From contig NZ_SJZI01000042.1 of the NCBI RefSeq assembly GCF_004337505.1, positions 248,001 through 312,000 on the forward strand: 64,000 nt of DNA. The letters are read 5' to 3'. This document shows positions 52,864 through 60,743 of the stretch, piece by piece (within the stretch, counting starts at the first letter, position 1; the number at the start of each line of letters is the position of its first letter). The notes beneath the pieces were generated by a model. It ran no database searches, was not told the DNA's origin, and was given only the letters and a program-made list of their open reading frames with translations. This stretch comes from Flaviaestuariibacter flavus. Lineage in GTDB: Bacteria > Bacteroidota > Bacteroidia > Chitinophagales > Chitinophagaceae. The translations under genes were made by a program, and so were the position numbers.

Positions 52864-53112
52864 ATGCGCTTCACTGAATTCAAACTGCTTCCGCTCCCGG
52901 CACAGGCTCATATTATTTGTGAAGAGGGCGTTCTGCTTTGCGAGCGCCGCGAAGATGAGTACGTCATCGCCCTGTATGCCGTCGATAGTTTTTATGTAGA
53001 AGTCTATTACCGCGGCCCGGGTGAGGAGATTGAAAAGTTCCGCTCCTTCCACAGCACCGAGCTGCTCGAGCCCTACCTCGACGAGATCCGTTTTGTGGAG
53101 CTCGTGGCCTGA
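52864..53112 (+). CDS. Small conserved protein of unknown function
   Basis: An 82-residue acidic protein from the ATG at 52864 (MRFTEFKLLPLPAQAHIICEEG), with no signal peptide or membrane helix. The central LLCERREDEYVIALYAVDSFYVEVYY is a beta-rich stretch. The frame extends upstream but codon usage changes at the chosen ATG. I do not recognise the family; proteins of this size and pattern are widespread in Chitinophagaceae by impression only. Confidence 0.7.
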   Translation: MRFTEFKLLPLPAQAHIICEEGVLLCERREDEYVIALYAVDSFYVEVYYRGPGEEIEKFRSFHSTELLEPYLDEIRFVELVA

Positions 53113-53163
53113 CAACAGGCTAGGCATCAAATTGGTATAGGTACCGGTATAAACCTAAGACTC

Positions 53164-53508
53164 ATGGAAATGGATATGCAGGCGAACGACCGGAATACCG
53201 AAATGACCGATATGGCCGCCCTCATCAACAAACTCACGAAAGACGGCTATGTGGACCAGTTCCGCGTAGAAAAAGGTAAGCTCGTGAGCATGGACGATAA
53301 GAAGTCCTTCAAACCCAAAGACATCAAAGTAGCGAACTTCTACCGCTTTGAGGGTATCTCCAACCCCGACGATATGTCGATCCTCTATGCCATCGAAACC
53401 GTGGACGGCCACAAGGGCACACTCACGGACGCCTACGGCAGCTATGCCGACGAGGAAGTCAGTAAGTTCATGCAGGACGTAGAAGTGAAGAAGCACGTGC
53501 CTTTGTAA
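53164..53508 (+). CDS. Small conserved Bacteroidota protein of unknown function
   Basis: A 114-residue acidic cytoplasmic protein: MAALINKLTKDGYVDQFRVE, then FYRFEGISNPDDMSILYAIE and GTLTDAYGSYADEEVSKFMQD. Similar short proteins in this phylum are sometimes labelled phosphoribosylpyrophosphate synthetase, but there is no PRPP synthetase domain here. The gene is followed by a strong terminator. Confidence 0.75.
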   Translation: MEMDMQANDRNTEMTDMAALINKLTKDGYVDQFRVEKGKLVSMDDKKSFKPKDIKVANFYRFEGISNPDDMSILYAIETVDGHKGTLTDAYGSYADEEVSKFMQDVEVKKHVPL

Positions 53509-53521
53509 AAAGAGACACACG

Positions 53522-53567
53522 AAGCCCCTCCTGTTCCGGCAACCGCGGGAACGGGAGGGGCTTTTTT
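53522..53567. terminator. Bidirectional terminator
   Basis: AAGCCCCTCCTGTTCC pairs with GGGAACGGGAGGGGCTT around GGCAACCGC-type loop sequence, with a run of six T. It serves the plus-strand gene ending at 53508; its end touches the stop codon of the convergent lipoprotein gene at 53566. Confidence 0.88.
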
Positions 53568-53955
53568 ATGGCCGCCGGAAGCGAAGCTCATGCCGCTGGG
53601 CAAAGCCGTTCCGAAGGCGTCTTCCCTCGAGCCACAACTCGCGGTCGCAACGCAGCACGGTGTAATCTGTGCCGTCGAGCCGCAGCCGGCCTTCCAGCAA
53701 CTGCCAGTTGCCGCCGGGCGGAGTCACAGTGCAGCGAAGGCCCGTATCAATAACCGTATAGCTGCCGTCGGTGGCGAAGCGCCAGGCATCGTCGAGCGCG
53801 CAGGTGTCGTAGTAATACAGGCACCACAGGTTTTGCCCGTCGGCCGCCTCGGCTTTCTTGAGCCAGGTGCCGGCAACAGCATCGGGGCTTAAAGACGGCC
53901 TGGGTCGCGAGCAGGCAAGGAGCAGGAGGAACGGGATAAAGAAGCAGATGCGCAT
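53566..53955 (-). CDS. Small lipoprotein with lipocalin-like domain
   Basis: A 129-residue protein from the ATG at 53955. The signal peptide ends LLLLACS, so the Cys is the likely lipid anchor. The mature part begins DAVAGTWLKKAEAADG and has FATDGSYTVIDTG and NWQLLEGRLRLDG, the pattern of lipocalin-like (DUF4488/DUF5004-type) lipoproteins of Bacteroidota. The function is unknown. Confidence 0.75.
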   Translation of the reverse strand: MRICFFIPFLLLLACSRPRPSLSPDAVAGTWLKKAEAADGQNLWCLYYYDTCALDDAWRFATDGSYTVIDTGLRCTVTPPGGNWQLLEGRLRLDGTDYTVLRCDRELWLEGRRLRNGFAQRHELRFRRP

Positions 53956-54080
53956 CGGTTGTTGTTTTGTGTCCAAGCTACGGCCACCGCCTGGTGTCAA
54001 ACAATGGATTTTACCCAGCCCCGGCCGCTTTTTTCACCGCCCGCCGGTGGGAAAAAAAGCAGCGCCTACCTTTACGCTCC

Positions 54081-55979
54081 ATGGATTATTTTAAGGAGCT
54101 CACCCGCCTGCTGCAGCTCGAAAAAGACGAAGACCGTGCTGCCTGGGAGGCTATGGCGCGCTCCGTACCGCTCAACGACCGCCGTGCCAACGGAAGCACC
54201 TGGTTCCCGGTGGCCATCCGCGATACCGAGGCCGGCTATGGCGACTACCTCAGCATCGAGGTGGAGCGCACGACAGCCCAGGACGTTATTCACCAGTTTC
54301 GCTTTGGCGCCTCGGTGGCACTCTTTTCCAACCACGACGCGGCCAGCGACCGCCTGCCCGGTGTTATCAGCAACCTGCGCGGCGACCGGATGAAAATTTC
54401 GCTTCGGGTAGACGAGCTGCCCGACTGGACCCGCGACGGACGCCTCGGTGTTGACCTCGTTTTCGACGAGAACAGCTACGAGGAAATGGAGCGGGCGCTC
54501 CGCATCGCGCCGGAGCGGCTTGAGCAACGCGAAGAGGGCGCCCTTGCCCGCGTGCTCACAGGCACCCAGGCCCCGACCTTCAACGAACGGCTCCCTTTTC
54601 AGCCGGCGCACCGCCTCAACGAAATGCAGAACGAGGCCGTGCGAAAGATCCTGTCGGCCAACGAGCTCGCCATTGTGCACGGCCCGCCGGGTACGGGCAA
54701 GACCACCACGCTGGTGGAAGCGATCGCGCGGATTGCCCGCGGCGAGGAAGGACCGGTGCTGGTGACGGCGCCGAGCAATGCCGCCGTGGACCTGCTGAGC
54801 GAGAAGCTCGCTGCGGAAGGACTCAATGTGGTGCGCGTGGGTAACCCCGCCCGCGTGTCGGAGGCGCTGCTGGCGCTGACGCTCGATGAGCGCATGCAGG
54901 CACACCCGCAGATGAAAGAGATCCGCCGCATGAAGAAGCAGGCTTCCGAGTACCGCGACCTGGCGCACAAATACAAGCGCTCTTTCGGCGCCGCCGAGCG
55001 CGAGCAGCGCAAGGCGCTCTTCAACGAAGCCCGCGCCATCGGCAAGGAGATCGAGCGCACGGAGGGTTATATCGCTTCTTCCGTACTGGATCGCGCACAG
55101 GTGATCACGGCTACGCTGGTGGGTGCCGCGCACCAGTCGGTGCGCAGCCTGCGCTACGGAACGGTAGTGATCGACGAAGCGGGCCAGGCCCTGGAGCCTG
55201 CCTGCTGGATCCCGGTATTGAAGGGCAAGCGGCTCATCATGGCCGGCGACCACTGCCAGCTGCCACCGACGGTAAAGTCGGAGGCCGCGGCGCGCGACGG
55301 TCTCACCCGCACGCTGATGGAGCGCTGCGTGGGCCGTTACCCCGAAGCCGTAGTTCTACTGGAAGAGCAATACCGGATGCACGACACCATCATGCGTTTT
55401 TCTTCAAAGGAATTTTATGAGGACCGCCTCAAGGCAGCGCCCGCCGTTGCGGGCCATCTGCTCTTCGCGGGCGACCGTCCTTTTACCTTCATTGATACCG
55501 CGGGCACCGGCTACGAGGAAAAGGTGGAGGGCACGCGCATCTCCAATCCCGAAGAAGCGGTGTTCCTGCTGCAACAGGTAACGCGGCTGTTGTCGGAGCT
55601 GCCCGCAGGCACACCGCCGCCGCGTATCGGCGTCATCTCGCCCTACCGCCACCAGGTGGAGTTGCTGCGCGAGCTGGCGGCCGCGCAGCCCGCACTGAAG
55701 GAGTTGGGCGACGCGCTTACGGTCAATACGATCGATTCCTTCCAGGGGCAGGAGCGCGACGCCATCTTCATCAGCCTGGCGCGGAGCAATGCCGACAATG
55801 TGATCGGGTTTCTTTCGGAGGTGCGTCGCATGAACGTGGCCATGACCCGTGCGCGCAAGAAGCTCGTGCTGGCCGGCGATAGCGCCACGCTGGGGCAGTA
55901 TCCCTTTTATGCCGACCTTATCGCTTACGCCCAGGAGCAGGATGCGTATATCAGTGCGTGGGAGCTGATGGAGTTCTGA
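54081..55979 (+). CDS. IGHMBP2/UPF1-like superfamily 1B DNA/RNA helicase
   Basis: A 632-residue helicase from the ATG at 54081. Walker A is VHGPPGTGKTTTL near residue 203, motif Ia TAPSNAAVDLL, motif II VIDEAGQALEP near 363, motif III MAGDHCQLPPT, then LLEEQYRMHDTIM (IV), NTIDSFQGQERDAIF (V) and RRMNVAMTRARKKLVLAG (VI). All are intact. A long charged insertion lies between motifs Ia and II. Bacterial homologues are monofunctional and have unknown biological roles. A TACCTTTA box 14 bases upstream of the start may be its promoter. Confidence 0.93.
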   Translation: MDYFKELTRLLQLEKDEDRAAWEAMARSVPLNDRRANGSTWFPVAIRDTEAGYGDYLSIEVERTTAQDVIHQFRFGASVALFSNHDAASDRLPGVISNLRGDRMKISLRVDELPDWTRDGRLGVDLVFDENSYEEMERALRIAPERLEQREEGALARVLTGTQAPTFNERLPFQPAHRLNEMQNEAVRKILSANELAIVHGPPGTGKTTTLVEAIARIARGEEGPVLVTAPSNAAVDLLSEKLAAEGLNVVRVGNPARVSEALLALTLDERMQAHPQMKEIRRMKKQASEYRDLAHKYKRSFGAAEREQRKALFNEARAIGKEIERTEGYIASSVLDRAQVITATLVGAAHQSVRSLRYGTVVIDEAGQALEPACWIPVLKGKRLIMAGDHCQLPPTVKSEAAARDGLTRTLMERCVGRYPEAVVLLEEQYRMHDTIMRFSSKEFYEDRLKAAPAVAGHLLFAGDRPFTFIDTAGTGYEEKVEGTRISNPEEAVFLLQQVTRLLSELPAGTPPPRIGVISPYRHQVELLRELAAAQPALKELGDALTVNTIDSFQGQERDAIFISLARSNADNVIGFLSEVRRMNVAMTRARKKLVLAGDSATLGQYPFYADLIAYAQEQDAYISAWELMEF

Positions 55980-56225
55980 TTAATCCCGCGCCGCTTCCAG
56001 CACTTCCACAATGGCTTGTACGAGGCCCGGGTCGGGCAGCGGGCCAACAGCCAGTTCCGGGTCGGAGAGCACGCGGAGGTTACGCTCTTCGTCCCATTCC
56101 ACGTACACGAGGCTTTGCCCCACTTCGATCTCGATGCGCTGCGTATAGCCGTGCGGGCGGATATAGGCCGTGAACAGGTACTCCTTATCCTTATAGGTGA
56201 CCGGTATTTCGAAAGGCTCCGACAT
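55980..56225 (-). CDS. Small conserved protein of unknown function
   Basis: An 81-residue acidic protein, MSEPFEIPVTYKDKEYLFTAYI at the start, then HGYTQRIEIEVGQSLVYVEWDEERN. It is beta-rich with no signal peptide. Its stop abuts the stop of the convergent helicase gene. I do not recognise the family. Confidence 0.75.
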   Translation of the reverse strand: MSEPFEIPVTYKDKEYLFTAYIRPHGYTQRIEIEVGQSLVYVEWDEERNLRVLSDPELAVGPLPDPGLVQAIVEVLEAARD

Positions 56226-56255
56226 GGAATAAAGGTAGCCCCCGCACAGGCTTTA

Positions 56256-56297
56256 AAATGAAAAGGCCCCGGCATTGTTGCCGGGGCCTTTTCATTT
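56256..56297. terminator. Bidirectional terminator
   Basis: AAATGAAAAGGCCCCGG pairs perfectly with CCGGGGCCTTTTCATTT around CATTGTTG, with A and T tracts on either side. It lies between two minus-strand genes and would end the gene at 56315. Confidence 0.88.
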
Positions 56298-56314
56298 ACC
56301 TGTGTTGATCCGGC

Positions 56315-57886
56315 TTACAGCGCCTCGATCGACAGCTTTGTATATTTTTCTTTACGGTTGTTCTCCACAACCATGATGTGGCCTTCCTTGGCAGGAACGA
56401 TATAGGTGCTCACCTTGCCGTCGCGGTGGGGCACGGTGCGTACGATCTTACGCTTCTCCAGGTTGTAGATCACCGCTTTGTCGGCATCATCAACAATGAG
56501 GAAGTTCGACTTGGTGGTGGCATTGGCAACCGAGTAGAACAGCTTGCCGGGGAAGTAGCCCAGGTCGACCTTGGCCTGGAGGAAGCGCGATTGTTCGCCG
56601 GGGATCGTATTCTCAAAGCGGAGGCGGCCGGTGGAATCCTGGCGGAGCAGCATCGGCTCGGTCATCTTGGCTTTGTTGTAGCCGACAGCCGCGCAGGCGA
56701 AGGGTACAATAAAGGTGGGTGCAAACAACACCGAGGCAATGATGCCGCCGATGCGGGGCTTGCGCACGTAGGAGGGGCCGGCAAAATAGGTGTTGCCGTT
56801 GAAGTCGCGCATACCGCGCGAGAAGCGGGTATAGGCGCCGTTTTCGGAAAAGAGACCGCGGGCGCTGATATCAGGTGCCTTGGAGCCATCGGCCCAATAG
56901 GAAAACACTTCCTTAACCTGGGCGCGCTTGGGTCCGTTGATCGTAACGGTGAAGACGCCATCATAGGGGCCATGGGCCAGGGCGGTGGCGGTGTGGTTGT
57001 CGTTGCCGCGCTGCGCGTTGATGACGTTACCGGTGATCACGGGCTTGCCGCTTACCGGGTCGGCGCCGAAGCTGAGCACGCGGAGCTCGCGTCCCTGCTT
57101 GTCTTTCAGCTCATAGGGGTCGTTGGCGGTACCGCCTTCCGCTGCGTAGCCGAGTACGGAGTAGCCGCCTTCCTTCATCCTGGCTTCTTTTTTCGTGAGC
57201 AGGAACACGTTGGTGGCGGTGGTGAGCATGCCGAAATCCTGTGCCTTCGGGATGTCTTTCGTCCAGAGCTGCTTGCCGGTAAGGTCCATCGCAAACAGGC
57301 GGTTCTTCTCTTCGTCGCCATAGAAAACGGCGAAGCCTTTGCCCGGGATGTTCTTCACGCTCAGGTCGTGTTTGAGGCGGCCGGCCATCAGGCTGGGGCG
57401 GCTGTTGCGGAGGTAGGCTACCTCGTCGCGGAGCGTAAGCTCCACGGGATGCGTGGCCGAGTGGATGATCTCACCTTTGAGGTTGATCAGCTGGGTGAAC
57501 ACCGAGTTGCCGGCTTCGTCGAACGACTTGCGGATCTTGCGCATGCTCGTGTTCTTGAGGTCGCTGAGGTCGCTCTTTACATACGCAAGGCACAGGATGT
57601 CCTGCTCGAAGGATACGTCGCGGAGCTCCAGGTTCTTGCTTTTGAAATTCAGCTTGCCGATATCGTTCAGGTTCTCATCCATGATGCTCACCTGGTAGTT
57701 GAAGGAGTCTTTGTTGATCTTCTCCAGCTGGGTAAATACGAGGTAGCCGATAAGGGCTTCGTCCTGGGTGATCACTTTCATGTCGGAAGAGATCTCATCG
57801 CTTACTTCGCGGAACACCTTCGACTGGGCGTGCCCCATGAGGGTGAAGAGCAATAGCGAGAGGGCAAGGGTAAGTTTCCTTTTCAT
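56315..57886 (-). CDS. Secreted protein of unknown function
   Basis: A 523-residue protein from the ATG at 57886, where a signal peptide begins (MKRKLTLALSLLLFTLMGHAQ). The rest is mostly beta-rich repeats such as GKGFAVFYGDEEKNRLFAMDL and LFYSVANATTKSNFLIVDD, with an internal hydrophobic stretch (SVLFAPTFIVPFACAAVGY). It resembles secreted WD/beta-propeller-like proteins by composition only. It follows the M48 peptidase gene by 37 bases on the same strand, so the two are probably co-transcribed and may act together in the envelope. Confidence 0.7.
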   Translation of the reverse strand: MKRKLTLALSLLLFTLMGHAQSKVFREVSDEISSDMKVITQDEALIGYLVFTQLEKINKDSFNYQVSIMDENLNDIGKLNFKSKNLELRDVSFEQDILCLAYVKSDLSDLKNTSMRKIRKSFDEAGNSVFTQLINLKGEIIHSATHPVELTLRDEVAYLRNSRPSLMAGRLKHDLSVKNIPGKGFAVFYGDEEKNRLFAMDLTGKQLWTKDIPKAQDFGMLTTATNVFLLTKKEARMKEGGYSVLGYAAEGGTANDPYELKDKQGRELRVLSFGADPVSGKPVITGNVINAQRGNDNHTATALAHGPYDGVFTVTINGPKRAQVKEVFSYWADGSKAPDISARGLFSENGAYTRFSRGMRDFNGNTYFAGPSYVRKPRIGGIIASVLFAPTFIVPFACAAVGYNKAKMTEPMLLRQDSTGRLRFENTIPGEQSRFLQAKVDLGYFPGKLFYSVANATTKSNFLIVDDADKAVIYNLEKRKIVRTVPHRDGKVSTYIVPAKEGHIMVVENNRKEKYTKLSIEAL

Positions 57887-57923
57887 TGCAGTTGATTGTT
57901 TGACTAAAAAAAACAGGGATTGT

Positions 57924-59390
57924 TTACTTGGCAAAATGATCGGCGAATTCGCAGTACATGCTGGCCGGGTGGCTGCTGGTAAAGGCTTTGGCGGCCGTGA
58001 TGCGTGCCTTTTCACTGGCTTCCTTGTCGAGCATGAGGTTGTACAGGGGCTTCAGCGCGCGGGCATCGGCCGGAAGGTTCTGCCAGAACGGTTGCTGCGC
58101 CAGGTGCTTGCTGAACTGCGCCAGGTTTTCGCGCGGGATCTGCTCCAGCATCGTTTGCAGGCTGAAGTAGGAAGCCGATACGTATTCCTTCGGGAGGATC
58201 TTGATGGCGTTGAAGCGGCTCAGGTTATTGTCGGCGTAATTCAGCCCGAAGAACACGTTGTGCAGCATGAAGGCGTACCAGTCGTCGGAGGCACCGCGGT
58301 CTTTCTCCAGCAGGATGCGGTACAGACAGGCGGTGAGCGACTGGTTGTCGAACAGGTTCCAGATGATGATGCGGTTCGATTTATCGGTGATGGCGGCCGG
58401 GATGGGCGTAAGCGCGCCGCTGGCCGTAGCCCACTGTTTTGTGCGGTTATAACGCTCCTGGCAGTCGGGGTGCGTCTTGAGCGAGTCGGCCATTTCTTCT
58501 CCTTTGGAGAAGCTGTAGTTGCGCGCGGAAAGCCCCTTGGTGCGGCGCTGCGTCCATGCTTCGTCGATGGTAAGACCCATGTCGGTGAAGTAGCTGCCGA
58601 GCGCCCGTGCGAGGGGTTGCTGGTACTGGCGGTCTACCGAATCGAGACGGAGGAAAACCCCGGGTTCAAAGGCGATCTTGCTGTTCCGTAGAAATACAAC
58701 TGCCATCGAGTCGGCCTCGCTTTCGTGGTAGCGGTTGTGGCGTGTCCGGCTGAAGGTGTAGGTCTCCATCACCTTTTTCAGGCGGGTATAGCGCTCGTAG
58801 CGCGAGTCGAGCACCTCGTTAAGCGACTTCTTGTATTCGGCGGAGGTGAGCCATTCGGCGCGCTCGCGCATCGAGCGGTCGGCATGCTCGAGGGCGTCGT
58901 GGGCCAGCTCGTGGGCAAGCACCAGGGCCAGCTCTTCGCGGTTTTGCGAAAAAGCAACGAGGCCCAGGTTGACGGCAATCAGGTGACCACCCATCGAATA
59001 CGCGTTTACATTGGCGCTGCGGTCGATGAGCACCATGGGTTTGCGCGGGATCTTATCCTTGTTGGCCGATTGCAGCTGCGTGATGATGGCGTCCACGTAG
59101 TTGTAGATATCACGCTCCACGATGAAGTCCTTGTTCTCGATAGCGCCGACCACGTAATCGGTGCGGCCGTCCCAGATCTCCTTGTATTTCTTCTGGGTTT
59201 CCTTGTCTTTGTATTGATCCGGCACCTTCCAGTTTTTCTTCAGGGAGTCGCGCACGGTGCCGAGGGCCAGGTGCGACAGTGCCGAATATTCGTAAGGGTT
59301 ACGCACCTGGGCGGATCCGGAGGTCACCGTGAGGAGGCCGGCAGCCGCAAGGCAAAGCCGGGCAAGGGGTTTAGGTAGATAGCAGCGCAC
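57924..59390 (-). CDS. M48-family metallopeptidase
   Basis: A 488-residue protein with a signal peptide (MRCYLPKPLARLCLAAAGLL). The active site is HELAH at residues 160-164, with the third zinc ligand in ESEAD at about 223-227, as in M48 peptidases. It starts with SMGGHLIAVNLGLVAF, the strand-helix pair before the zinc site. It probably works in the periplasm or at the envelope in protein quality control. There is no membrane helix, unlike HtpX. It heads an operon with the secreted protein at 56315. Confidence 0.9.
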   Translation of the reverse strand: MRCYLPKPLARLCLAAAGLLTVTSGSAQVRNPYEYSALSHLALGTVRDSLKKNWKVPDQYKDKETQKKYKEIWDGRTDYVVGAIENKDFIVERDIYNYVDAIITQLQSANKDKIPRKPMVLIDRSANVNAYSMGGHLIAVNLGLVAFSQNREELALVLAHELAHDALEHADRSMRERAEWLTSAEYKKSLNEVLDSRYERYTRLKKVMETYTFSRTRHNRYHESEADSMAVVFLRNSKIAFEPGVFLRLDSVDRQYQQPLARALGSYFTDMGLTIDEAWTQRRTKGLSARNYSFSKGEEMADSLKTHPDCQERYNRTKQWATASGALTPIPAAITDKSNRIIIWNLFDNQSLTACLYRILLEKDRGASDDWYAFMLHNVFFGLNYADNNLSRFNAIKILPKEYVSASYFSLQTMLEQIPRENLAQFSKHLAQQPFWQNLPADARALKPLYNLMLDKEASEKARITAAKAFTSSHPASMYCEFADHFAK

Positions 59391-59461
59391 GTATTTCGTT
59401 TTGGTGTGTTTGCCCCGTAATTAGGGTTAATGGATTATATATAGTAAAAATATATAAAATG

Positions 59462-59498
59462 GAGCATCCGCGATGCTCTTACCCGAAAAAATACGGGT
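59462..59498. terminator. Two adjacent small hairpins, possible terminator of the LacI-type gene
   Basis: GAGCATC-CGC-GATGCTC (59462-59478) and ACCCG facing CGGGT (59481-59498). On the minus strand the first is followed by CATTTTATATATTTTT, a weak T-rich tail. They lie just past the end of the LacI-type gene. Confidence 0.45.
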
Positions 59499-59566
59499 AG
59501 CCTGGTCAACAAGTGAAGCGACCCGGGCAGACGGCGCTCCGGCCGGGATTATTTCAGGTCGGGGTC

Positions 59567-60604
59567 TTAGTGCCAGATCGCGCCCTTGCGCGACGACTCA
59601 CGGATGACAAGTTCCGTCTCCAGCACCTTGTCTTGGAACTCGGTAACGGGCCGGCGGCTTTCGATCATCTGGATGAGGAATTCGATGGCCGTTTGCCCGA
59701 TCTCGAAGGCGGGCTGGCGGATAACGGTGAGCGTAGGCGAAAAAAGATCGCCCACGGCGGTGTTGGTGAAACCGGTGAAGCCAAGTTCTTTTTTCTGCTT
59801 CATACGTTTCAGGATGCCGAAGGCGGTCATCGTGAGGCGGTCGCCGGCGGTGAAGATGGCATCGGGCTTTTGCTTGCCTTTCATCAGCGCGGTGATGGCG
59901 TCTTCCATTTCGGAAACCTTCATTCCGCCGTGCGGGCAGTATTTGATCAGCTCTTCCCGGAAGGGAACATTGTGCTTGGCCAGCGCGTCGCGGTAGCCTT
60001 CGAGGCGCTCGCGGGTGATGGAAAGGTGCGGCGATGAAGTGATGTGGGCAATGCGCTTAAACTCCTGGTAAACGAGGTGCTCGGTGGCATGGAAAGAGCC
60101 CCAGTAGTTATCGGCGATCACCGTATGCGTCTCGATCTCTTTGCTCACGCGGTCGAAGAAGACGATGGGCATGCCCTTGTCGTGCAGCTCCTTCAGGTAG
60201 GAGATGTCTTCCGATTCGCTGGAAAGCGAGATCAGCAGCCCGTCGACGCCGCGGGCGGCCATATGCTCCACGTTCACCTTTTCGCGTTCCTGCGATTCGT
60301 GGCTTTGGGTGATGATCACGTGGTAGCCGCGGTTGTAGGCGATCGACTCGATGCCGTTGATGGCCTGGGAAAAGAAGTTGTTGGCGATCTCGCTCACCAC
60401 CACCCCGATGGCGCGGGTGCGACGCTCCTTGAGGGAAAGCGCGATGGGGTTGGGCCGGTAGTTGATCTTCTCGGCGTATTCCAGCACCTGCTTTTTCGTT
60501 TCCGACGAGATCTCGTACGAGCCGCGCAGGGCGCGCGACACCGTCGATGTCGACAGGTTCAGGGCTTTGGCGATGTCTTTGATCGTGGCGCTCTCAAACT
60601 TCAT
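59567..60604 (-). CDS. LacI-family transcriptional regulator
   Basis: A 345-residue protein. The helix-turn-helix is ATIKDIAKALNLSTSTVSRAL with hinge YRPNPIALSLKERRTRAIG; the periplasmic-binding-like ligand domain follows (IVFFDRVSKEIETHTVIADN, GLLISLSSES). It binds a sugar-type effector and controls a carbohydrate operon that is not visible nearby. A TACATTTA box (60627-60634 on the minus strand) lies about 22 bases before the start. Confidence 0.92.
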   Translation of the reverse strand: MKFESATIKDIAKALNLSTSTVSRALRGSYEISSETKKQVLEYAEKINYRPNPIALSLKERRTRAIGVVVSEIANNFFSQAINGIESIAYNRGYHVIITQSHESQEREKVNVEHMAARGVDGLLISLSSESEDISYLKELHDKGMPIVFFDRVSKEIETHTVIADNYWGSFHATEHLVYQEFKRIAHITSSPHLSITRERLEGYRDALAKHNVPFREELIKYCPHGGMKVSEMEDAITALMKGKQKPDAIFTAGDRLTMTAFGILKRMKQKKELGFTGFTNTAVGDLFSPTLTVIRQPAFEIGQTAIEFLIQMIESRRPVTEFQDKVLETELVIRESSRKGAIWH

Positions 60605-60691
60605 GTCTATCCAATCTTCAAGGTTTTAAATGTACGTATTTCTAAGTAGTCGGATCGGAAAGGATAGCGCGACAGCGCGGAGCGGGCGGCA

Positions 60692-60733
60692 AATAAAAAG
60701 CCCCCCGTGCCTGGCGGGGGGGCTTTTTTTATT
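60692..60733. terminator. Bidirectional terminator
   Basis: AATAAAAAGCCCCCCG pairs with CGGGGGGGCTTTTTTTATT around a TGCCTGG loop. It lies just after the minus-strand surface-protein gene and would end it. Confidence 0.88.
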
Positions 60734-60743
60734 GAAATGAACC

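Noticed and set aside
53134..53155. GGTATA-GGTACC-GGTATA element before the gene at 53164 as an operator
   Set aside because: It has a central palindrome and flanking direct repeats, but only one copy and no linked regulator; too little support.
54027..54060. GCTTTTTTCACC / GGTGGGAAAAAAAGC hairpin as a terminator
   Set aside because: It lies between divergently transcribed genes where no transcript is expected to end; it may be chance or part of a promoter region.
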